Below are positions 8,434 through 14,710 of a stretch of DNA of 64,000 nt, piece by piece; position 1 is the stretch's first letter, and every line of letters starts with the position of its first letter. The stretch comes from CAG-103 sp963627135 (GTDB lineage: Bacteria; Bacillota; Clostridia; Oscillospirales; Oscillospiraceae), in the NCBI GenBank assembly GCA_963627135.1, contig CAVFZY010000035.1:1-64000 (forward strand), given 5' to 3'. Made by a program: the position numbers and the translations under genes. The notes beneath the pieces are model-generated. The model searched no databases. It was not told where the DNA came from and saw only the letters and a program-made list of their open reading frames with translations.

Positions 8434-9702
8434 ATGGACAAGGCAATCAAAACACCGAATCGCACAGGTATTCTGGTGCGTGCCCTGATCGTGCTCGCCA
8501 TGTGCGGCATCGTCAACTCCGCGGCCGTTTTCGTTTCCCCGATGGCAAAGCACTTCGGCTGGACGACGGAAGCTATTGCCGGCGTCGCCACCTACATGGC
8601 CTTCATGCAGACGCCCGGCCACATCCTCAGCGGCTGGCTGCTCGGCAAGATCGGCGCCAAGAAAACGCTCATCCTTGGCTGCATCCTGCTGGGCCTCGCA
8701 TTCCTGCTGTCCGGCATGGTCCCCTCCGGCTCCCCCTGGATGCTGTATATCACCTTCAGTGTCCTGCAGGGTCTCGGCGTCGGCTTCACGTACACCGGCA
8801 GTACCTACTGTGCGACCGGCTGGTACCCCGACAAGCGCGGCCTTGCCTCCGGCCTGTGCATGGCCTTTAACGGCGGCTCCGCTACCTTCCTCGCGCCCCT
8901 GATCGTCAAGCTCATCAGCAGCATCGGCATCATTGTCACGCTCTACATCGTCGGCGGCGCGATCATCGTCATCGGCATCTGCGCGGCCATCGGCCTCAAA
9001 TCCGCCCCGGTGGGCTATGCCCCGGCTGGCTGGAAAGCCAAGGCGGACGATCCCAAGCTCGCGGCCACGCAGCTCGAGAGCCTGACGCCCGGCCAGGCGT
9101 TCCGGACCCGCGGCTACTGGCACCTGTTCCTCGGCTACGGTCTGTTCCCGACGATGTACATCATCTGCTATCCCCGCTTCTCCGTCCTCATTTCGGACGC
9201 GGGCTACTCGCTCAACGCGGCCACCATCGGCGTGTCGATCTACTCGATCTGCAACGTCATCGGCCGTCTCGGCATGGGCGCGCTCATCGACAAGCTCGGC
9301 TACCGCAAGGTCTATACGATCTGCGGCGTCTGCTCCGTCGCCTCTTCGCTCTGCCTGATGTTTGCCAACAGTCTGGCCATGTTCTACATCGCCTATGTCC
9401 TGCTGGCGGTCGGCTTCGGCGCGACGAACTGCTGCCACCCGGTCGCCGTTCAGGAGACCTACGGCTCCAAGTATGCCGGCGGCATCTTCGGCATCTGCAT
9501 GCTCGGCTACATGATCATCTGCACCTTCATCAGCCCGAAGATCAGCTCGGCGCTCGTCAAGGCCACCGGCAGCTACACTGCCTCCATGATCTATGCCATC
9601 ATCGCCTGCATCATCGCCGTCATCTTCTACACCACCATCCCCCAGCCCAAGAGACGCACGCTGGCCGAGGTCGCCGCAGAAGAAAAAGCCGCGCAGGCCT
9701 GA
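8434..9702 (+). CDS. MFS transporter, oxalate/formate antiporter (OFA)-like
   Basis: A 422-residue integral membrane carrier with 12 hydrophobic segments. The N-terminal half has the pattern of OFA-type MFS proteins (short N-tail, FGWTTEAIAG, then GWLLGKIGAKKT as the MFS motif-A loop after helix 2). The ATG at 8434 is chosen because AAGGAGAAA lies just upstream and the frame before it overlaps the SDR gene. OFA carriers exchange small carboxylates; here the position after two OYEs and an SDR suggests import of the substrate or export of the reduced product. Substrate is inference only. Confidence 0.88.
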   Translation: MDKAIKTPNRTGILVRALIVLAMCGIVNSAAVFVSPMAKHFGWTTEAIAGVATYMAFMQTPGHILSGWLLGKIGAKKTLILGCILLGLAFLLSGMVPSGSPWMLYITFSVLQGLGVGFTYTGSTYCATGWYPDKRGLASGLCMAFNGGSATFLAPLIVKLISSIGIIVTLYIVGGAIIVIGICAAIGLKSAPVGYAPAGWKAKADDPKLAATQLESLTPGQAFRTRGYWHLFLGYGLFPTMYIICYPRFSVLISDAGYSLNAATIGVSIYSICNVIGRLGMGALIDKLGYRKVYTICGVCSVASSLCLMFANSLAMFYIAYVLLAVGFGATNCCHPVAVQETYGSKYAGGIFGICMLGYMIICTFISPKISSALVKATGSYTASMIYAIIACIIAVIFYTTIPQPKRRTLAEVAAEEKAAQA

Positions 9703-9728
9703 TCCGCACACCATCCTCCCCTCATGTT

Positions 9729-9768
9729 TGCGGCATGGCCGGTTTTCCCTTCCTCCGGTCATGCCGCA
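9729..9768 (+). promoter_or_regulatory. 14-bp intercistronic hairpin
   Basis: TGCGGCATGGCCGG pairs with CCGGTCATGCCGCA (one G-U) around a 12-base pyrimidine loop, between the MFS and GntP genes. No T-run follows, so this is more likely an mRNA-stability or processing element that sets different levels of the two permeases than a terminator. Confidence 0.5.
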
Positions 9769-9811
9769 CAGTAAGCGGAGAGACCGATATCAATACGAAA
9801 GGTAGCATCCT

Positions 9812-11125
9812 ATGGGCGTAGTTGGTTGTATTCTCGGCTTCCTTGTCGTGATCTATCTTTGCTACAAGGACTGGTCCGTATATATTGCTTCAATCGTGGG
9901 CGCGGCGGTCGTGATCGCGTTTAACGTGCTCCCGTTCATGGACACGCTGCTCGACTCCTATGTCAACGGCATGTTCGTCCCGATCAAAAGCTTCTTCTTC
10001 CTGCTGCTGTTCGGCAGCATTCAGTCAAAGATCTATTCGGAGAGTGGCGCGGCCTTCTCCATCGCCGACACGATCATGAGCAAGCTCCTGCGGCCCGGCG
10101 CCAGCAACACGAAGAAAAATGTGATCGCGGTCGCGGTCATTGTTGCCATCGGCATCATTCTCTGCATGGGCGGCATCAATGCCAGCGTGTTCATCGTGCT
10201 CATGTACCCGGTCGCACTCACGATCTTTGAATATTGCGACATTCCCAAGCGCTTTATCCTCGGCGTGCTCGGCGCGGCTTCCTATACGTTTACGCTGACC
10301 ATGCCCGGCAGTCCGCAGGTGACCAACGTCGCTGCCATGACCGCCCTCGGCACGGCGGCGGATGTGGCGCTCGTCCCCGGCCTTGTCGGCGCGGCGGTCG
10401 AAGTCGTCGTCATCATCGTCCTGATGAATATCTACATCAACAAGGCGCGGGCCAAGGGCGAGCATTTTGAGCTCCACCCGCTCGATCCGCACTATGACAA
10501 GAACACGCCGCGGCCGAATTTCTGGATCGCGCTCATTCCGCTGGTCGCGCTCTTTGTCGCCTTCAACATCCTGAAGATCAACATCAACATCTGCGTGATC
10601 GGCAGCACCGTTTTGTCTATCCTGCTGTTCTGGAAGCAGCTCAAGGCGAAGAACCTGCGCGAGCTCATCAGCACCGGCGCGGCGGACTCCATCCACATGT
10701 CGCTGACGGTCGCGGCCATCTGCGGCTTTGCCGGCGTCGTGACCAACACGGAAGCGTTCACGACCATGCTCAATGCCATCACCAGCATCAACATGTCCCC
10801 GATGCTGATCTGCGCCGTGGTCGTCGCCGTCATGTGCATGCTCACCGGCGGTTCCTCCACCGGCCAGCTGATCTCTCTGCCGCTCATCGCACCGAAGCTG
10901 CTCGACCTCGGGCTCAATGTCAACGCGATCCACCGTATCGCCTGCTTCGCCGCGACGACGCTCGATTCCATGCCGTACTCCGGCGCCATCCTGATGCTGC
11001 TGCCAATGTGCCGCATGAAGCTCAGGGAGATCTATCCGCCCATGTTCATCACAACGGTCATCGCCACGACCTGCGGCACGATTGCCGTCATCGTGATGTG
11101 CGCGCTGTTCCCCGGCCTTTGCTGA
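9812..11125 (+). CDS. GntP-family permease
   Basis: A 437-residue polytopic membrane protein of the gluconate/citrate-type proton symporter group. It has a hydrophobic segment from residue 2, repeated Gly/Ala-rich helices, and a late conserved GGSSTGQL loop near residue 350, like the substrate loops of GntP-type carriers. GAAAGGTAG provides a weak ribosome site. It is the last gene of the putative operon, followed by two strong terminators. The family imports sugar acids or hydroxy acids. Having two unrelated carboxylate carriers in one operon suggests substrate/product exchange or alternative uptake routes. Confidence 0.85.
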   Translation: MGVVGCILGFLVVIYLCYKDWSVYIASIVGAAVVIAFNVLPFMDTLLDSYVNGMFVPIKSFFFLLLFGSIQSKIYSESGAAFSIADTIMSKLLRPGASNTKKNVIAVAVIVAIGIILCMGGINASVFIVLMYPVALTIFEYCDIPKRFILGVLGAASYTFTLTMPGSPQVTNVAAMTALGTAADVALVPGLVGAAVEVVVIIVLMNIYINKARAKGEHFELHPLDPHYDKNTPRPNFWIALIPLVALFVAFNILKININICVIGSTVLSILLFWKQLKAKNLRELISTGAADSIHMSLTVAAICGFAGVVTNTEAFTTMLNAITSINMSPMLICAVVVAVMCMLTGGSSTGQLISLPLIAPKLLDLGLNVNAIHRIACFAATTLDSMPYSGAILMLLPMCRMKLREIYPPMFITTVIATTCGTIAVIVMCALFPGLC

Positions 11126-11165
11126 TGTGCATGTGCGTGAGTGCACTCCCCCAAATAGAAAACAC

Positions 11166-11194
11166 CGCCCCGAAGGCCACCGGCCTTCGGGGCG
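11166..11194 (+). terminator. first of two tandem hairpins after the GntP gene
   Basis: A perfect 13-bp stem (CGCCCCGAAGGCC / GGCCTTCGGGGCG) with a three-base loop, followed by a broken T-tract (GTTGTTT). Confidence 0.7.
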
Positions 11195-11217
11195 ATCGTT
11201 GTTTGCGCCGCAAAAAT

Positions 11218-11253
11218 GCCCTCCGGACGGGAAACCGTCCGGAGGGCATTTTT
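11218..11253. terminator. second terminator, bidirectional
   Basis: A perfect 13-bp stem (GCCCTCCGGACGG / CCGTCCGGAGGGC) with a GAAA loop. It has ATTTTTACC on the plus side and AAAAA before it, so it can work for the operon on the plus strand and for whatever once read leftward. Confidence 0.85.
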
Positions 11254-11275
11254 ACCTTTATCCGTGCGTGGGGAA

Positions 11276-11405
11276 TCAGCCGGCCTCGGTTTTGTCGGTA
11301 TAAGGGCTGCTGCCGCTGCGCCGGCAGAGCATATGGCTCAGGTCGGCGTCGCGCATTTTGGTAATCATGTCCGTAATAAAGTCCGGTGACACCGGTATGT
11401 CCGAC
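11276..11405 (-). pseudogene. possible 3' remnant of a minus-strand gene
   Basis: About 43 minus-strand codons end in TGA at 11276-11278, just before the bidirectional terminator. The translation (…DIPVSPDFITDMITKM… ending SPYTDKTEAG) looks like a genuine protein tail, but a stop codon interrupts the same frame immediately upstream. I cannot assign a family. Confidence 0.25.
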
Positions 11406-11535
11406 AGAATCCATCAGGTTGTCATCGTCATCGCCTGCGCGCTCGGCATCGGCATCGCGCTGCCAGCGATCAATCCCCTCGGCGGTACGCAGCACGACTG
11501 GATGACCATCATGGGCATCTTCGCTGCCGGCGTCA
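11398..11535 (+). pseudogene. possible 5' fragment of a membrane transporter gene
   Basis: From ATG 11398 about 46 codons encode MSDRIHQVVIVIACALGIGI and then a Pro-Leu-Gly-rich turn and a second hydrophobic start (TIMGIFAAGV), which is the N-terminal pattern of DASS/SLC13-like anion permeases. The similarity stops near 11535 and the frame ends in unrelated sequence. There is no ribosome site. A decayed or truncated transporter is the best reading. Confidence 0.3.
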
Positions 11536-11631
11536 GGAACGTTTCCCACGTTCCGGGTGTCGCGGCTTTTGGCCGGGGCGCCGGCTTGCGCGGCGCGGTG
11601 TTTTGTGCTATCCTGCGCTTGAGGTGATACG

Positions 11632-12249
11632 ATGAAAATTCTCATGATCAACGGCAGCCCGCACCCGCGCGGCTGCACGTACACCGCCCTGCACGAAATG
11701 GAGCAGGTGCTTCGATCGGCCGGTGCTGAGGTGCAGATCCTGAACGTTGGCGCCGAGCAGGTTGGCGGCTGTACCGCCTGCGGCGGATGCAACGCGACCG
11801 GGCACTGTGTGCGCGGCGGCCTGGTGAACGATGCCATCGACGCGATGGAGACCGCGGATGCGCTCGTGCTCGCGTCCCCGGTGCACTATGCCGGCATCTC
11901 CGGCGCGATGTCCGCATTTTGCGACCGGCTCTTTTACGCCAGCGACGGCTGGGCGAACAAGCCCTGCGCCTGCGTGGTCTCGGCGCGGCGCGCGGGCACG
12001 ACGGCCGCGCTCGAGCAGCTCATGAAATACCCGATGATCTCGAACATGCCGGTCGTGTCCTCGCAGTACTGGCCGATGGTGCACGGTGCGCGTCCGGAGG
12101 ACGTCGCGCAGGATGCGGAGGGCCTGCAGACCATGCGCCAGCTCGCGCGCAATCTGCTCTGGCTGCTGCAGTGCATTGCCGCCGGTGACGCCGCCGGGGT
12201 GCCGCGCCCGGGGACGGAGGCGCGCAAGTTCACCAATTTCATCCGCTGA
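11632..12249 (+). CDS. NADPH-dependent FMN reductase / iron-sulfur flavoprotein-like
   Basis: A 205-residue flavodoxin-fold protein. MKILMINGSPHPRG at the N terminus is the FMN-phosphate loop, and CTACGGCNATGHC near residues 47-59 is the cysteine-rich motif typical of this subfamily, which uses FMN and in some members an Fe-S cluster. ASPVHYAGISG near 84 binds the flavin ring. GAGGTGATAC precedes the ATG. It may deliver electrons to the OYE-type enzymes upstream, but remnants and terminators lie between, so functional linkage is only a suggestion. Confidence 0.85.
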   Translation: MKILMINGSPHPRGCTYTALHEMEQVLRSAGAEVQILNVGAEQVGGCTACGGCNATGHCVRGGLVNDAIDAMETADALVLASPVHYAGISGAMSAFCDRLFYASDGWANKPCACVVSARRAGTTAALEQLMKYPMISNMPVVSSQYWPMVHGARPEDVAQDAEGLQTMRQLARNLLWLLQCIAAGDAAGVPRPGTEARKFTNFIR

Positions 12250-12265
12250 TTTTCAGCAGTATGAC

Positions 12266-12304
12266 AAAAAACCAGCCGCCGCAGGCAAAGCCTGCGGCGG
12301 CTGG
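12266..12304 (-). terminator. terminator of the PNPOx-like gene
   Basis: A 15-bp perfect stem (CCAGCCGCCGCAGGC / GCCTGCGGCGGCTGG) with a three-base loop; on the minus strand it is followed by TTTTTT. It also faces the convergent flavoprotein gene. Confidence 0.85.
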
Positions 12305-12327
12305 TTCCATGTCTGGGTATGCAGCAG

Positions 12328-12804
12328 TCACCCGTGCTTTTTCGCGCGGCGCTTGCCGGTCATGTGCTCGACGGTCAGGCACAGGACGGTCGTCGCGGGA
12401 ATGACGGCTTTCGCATACGGAAAGTCCGGCGCACGGTACTGCGCCATGAGCACGCGCAGCGCGCGCTCCTTGTCCGCGTCCGGCACGACCGCGATGCGGC
12501 CCTGACCGATGACGCTCTCATACGTCATGGTGCAGTTGCCGTGCTCGTCGTCGAGGATGAGTTCGTGCCCGCGGTCCATCTCGAACGAGACGTTCGGATT
12601 TTTTTCGATGAGGTCGTACTTCGTGCCGGTGCTCGCACCGTGGAAGTACAGGCGGACGGCCTCGCCGTCGACCTCCAGGCCGAAGTTCAGCGGCAGGATG
12701 TAAGGATACGGCTCGTCGTGCAGGGCGAGGCGGCAGACGTCGCACCCGCGCATGACGGTGATAAGCTCCTGAAAATCGGTGATCTCTCGATCGGATCTGC
12801 GCAT
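12328..12804 (-). CDS. pyridoxamine 5'-phosphate oxidase-like flavin-binding protein (NimA-like)
   Basis: A 158-residue split-barrel protein. The order MRGCDVCRLALHDEPYPYIL, LNFGLEVDGEAVRLYFHGA, GTKYDLIEKNPNVSFEMD matches the small FMN-binding family that includes 5-nitroimidazole-resistance NimA proteins. Members bind FMN, F420 or heme and reduce or sequester small molecules. AAGGAGCATTCCC supports the start. It has no operon partner of related function; rluD lies just upstream. Confidence 0.85.
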   Translation of the reverse strand: MRRSDREITDFQELITVMRGCDVCRLALHDEPYPYILPLNFGLEVDGEAVRLYFHGASTGTKYDLIEKNPNVSFEMDRGHELILDDEHGNCTMTYESVIGQGRIAVVPDADKERALRVLMAQYRAPDFPYAKAVIPATTVLCLTVEHMTGKRRAKKHG

Positions 12805-12822
12805 GGGAATGCTCCTTTCTGA

Positions 12823-13740
12823 TCAGCCGACCGGCGGGCCGAGGCGCGCCAGCACGTCCTGAAAATAGTCCGGCAGCGGGCAGGTGAACGTCACGAGCGC
12901 GCCGGTGCGCGGGTGGATGAATCGCAGCGCCCGCGCGTGCAGGCACTGCCCGCTCAGGCCCTTTTCCGGCCGCTTATGGCCGTAGACCAGGTCGCCGAGC
13001 AGGGGGTGGCCGATGTGCGCCATGTGCACGCGGATCTGGTGCGTGCGGCCGGTCTCCAGCTCGCAGCGGATGTGCGTGTAGCCGTTGTAGCGCGCGATGA
13101 CCGACCAGTGCGTGACGGCGCGGCGGGCGTTTTTTGGCGTCACGGCCATGCGCTTGCGGTCGGTCGGGTGGCGGCCGATGGGCGCGTCGACCGTGCCGGC
13201 GTCTTCGCGCAGATTGCCGCAGACGACGGCCTCATACGTGCGGGCCATGGTGTGATCGGCCAACTGGGCCGAGAGCGCAAGGTGCGCAAAGTCGTTCTTT
13301 GCCGCGACGAGCAGGCCGGACGTGTCCTTGTCGATGCGGTGCACGATGCCGGGCCGCCGCTCCCCGCCGACGCCGGAGAGACTGTCGCCGCAGTGGGCGA
13401 GCAGGGCGTTGACGAGCGTGCCGTCCTCGTGGCCGGGCGCGGGGTGCACGACCATGCCGCGCGGCTTGTCGACAACGATGAGGTCGTCGTCCTCATACAC
13501 CACGTCCAGCGGCAGATCCTGCGCCACCAGCTCCGAGGGCGTGGCGTCCGGCAGCGTGACGACAAACGTGTCGCCTGGCGTGGTTTTATAGTTTTTCTTT
13601 ACGGGCGCGCCGTCTTTCGTCACGGCCCCCTGCGCGAGCAGCCGCTGGGCAGCGCTGCGCGTGAGTTCGGGCAGAGCGCGTGCAAGGAGAGCGTCGATCC
13701 GCTCGGCGCTCTCCTGTGTTTGAATCGTTCGTTGCTGCAT
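12823..13740 (-). CDS. rluD: RluD/YlyB-family ribosomal RNA pseudouridine synthase
   Basis: A 305-residue enzyme that isomerises uridine to pseudouridine in 23S rRNA. An N-terminal S4 RNA-binding domain (about residues 12-60) is followed by the RluA-type catalytic domain with HRIDKDTSG, whose Asp137 is the nucleophile, and GRTHQIRVHMAHIGHPLLGD later. It directly abuts lspA (its start codon shares the boundary at 13740), the same ileS-lspA-rluD order as in Bacillus. Which exact uridines it modifies cannot be told from sequence. Confidence 0.93.
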   Translation of the reverse strand: MQQRTIQTQESAERIDALLARALPELTRSAAQRLLAQGAVTKDGAPVKKNYKTTPGDTFVVTLPDATPSELVAQDLPLDVVYEDDDLIVVDKPRGMVVHPAPGHEDGTLVNALLAHCGDSLSGVGGERRPGIVHRIDKDTSGLLVAAKNDFAHLALSAQLADHTMARTYEAVVCGNLREDAGTVDAPIGRHPTDRKRMAVTPKNARRAVTHWSVIARYNGYTHIRCELETGRTHQIRVHMAHIGHPLLGDLVYGHKRPEKGLSGQCLHARALRFIHPRTGALVTFTCPLPDYFQDVLARLGPPVG

Positions 13741-14669
13741 TAGAAATCCGAAAACTCCGCTAAAATATCGTCGAGCGAGTAGCTCTCGCCGTCTGCCGGG
13801 GCGGCGTCCTTGGCCGGGGCTTCCGGCTTGGCCGGTGCGGCGGGCATGCTGTTGAGATAGGCGAGCAGGGGGTCAGCCGGGGCCGTATCCGCCGGTTTGG
13901 AGGCGGTGGGTTCGGCCGCCTTGGGTGCTGCCTGCACCGGTTTGGGGGAAGCGGGAGCGGCCGGGGCCTGCTTCGGCGCTTTTGGCGCTGCCGGGGTCAC
14001 CGGCTGCGCCTGCACGGGCGCGCGGTCCCACGCCGCGAACGGGTCGTCCTTTTCTGGGGCCGGGGCCTCCGGATACGCGGCGGCGGGCGCTTTCGGCGCG
14101 GCGGGCTGCTCGATGGGCTGCTGTTTCCGGGCGGGCAGATGCAGCTTGTGCGCACGGGCGGGGGCGTCCGCGTGCTCGCGGGGCTTGTGCGCCGGTTTCG
14201 GCGCGGGCTCACCCTCGCTGCCGTCACCCCGGTAGAAGATGACGTGCAGGCACAGGGCGATGCCGGCCACGACGATGAAGATATCCGCCAGGTTGAACAC
14301 GGCGAAGCGCACGAACAGGAAGTTGAACATGTCCACCACGTAGCCGCTGAGGATGCGGTCGATGCAGTTGCCGACCGCACCGGCCAGCACGAGCACGACC
14401 GACCAGCGGCCGACCTTGCCGTGCACGACGTTGCGCCGCAGGCAGAACACCGCGATGGCGGCGAACACGACCGTGAAGATGACAAAGATCCAGTGCGGCG
14501 CATGCTGCAGGATGCTGAACGCGGCGCCGTTGTTGTGGATATTCGTCAGCTCCAGCACACCGGGGATGAGCGTGATATGCCCGGTGTCGAGCGGGATGTT
14601 GAGCGTGACCCAGTATTTCAGGCCTTGGTCAGCGATGAGGATCAGGATGGCTACGATGGCATACCACAT
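13740..14669 (-). CDS. lspA: signal peptidase II with a long Ala/Pro-rich carboxy-terminal tail
   Basis: A 309-residue protein. Residues 1-147 are a normal LspA with four membrane segments and the catalytic aspartates in NCIDR (Asp104) and NLAD (Asp129); it cleaves prolipoprotein signal peptides in the membrane. Residues 148-309 are extra: a hydrophilic Ala/Pro/Lys-rich, probably disordered linker ending in a short acidic amphipathic motif SYSLDDILAEFSDF. Usual LspA length is 150-170. The frame is continuous and shares base use with its neighbours, so this is a real extension rather than a frameshift. The ATG at 14669 is preferred over upstream in-frame codons, which overlap ileS. Confidence 0.92.
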   Translation of the reverse strand: MWYAIVAILILIADQGLKYWVTLNIPLDTGHITLIPGVLELTNIHNNGAAFSILQHAPHWIFVIFTVVFAAIAVFCLRRNVVHGKVGRWSVVLVLAGAVGNCIDRILSGYVVDMFNFLFVRFAVFNLADIFIVVAGIALCLHVIFYRGDGSEGEPAPKPAHKPREHADAPARAHKLHLPARKQQPIEQPAAPKAPAAAYPEAPAPEKDDPFAAWDRAPVQAQPVTPAAPKAPKQAPAAPASPKPVQAAPKAAEPTASKPADTAPADPLLAYLNSMPAAPAKPEAPAKDAAPADGESYSLDDILAEFSDF

Positions 14670-14710
14670 AGCGGTTTCTCGCTTTCGGATCAGGATTTTT
14701 GGGCGGGGCT

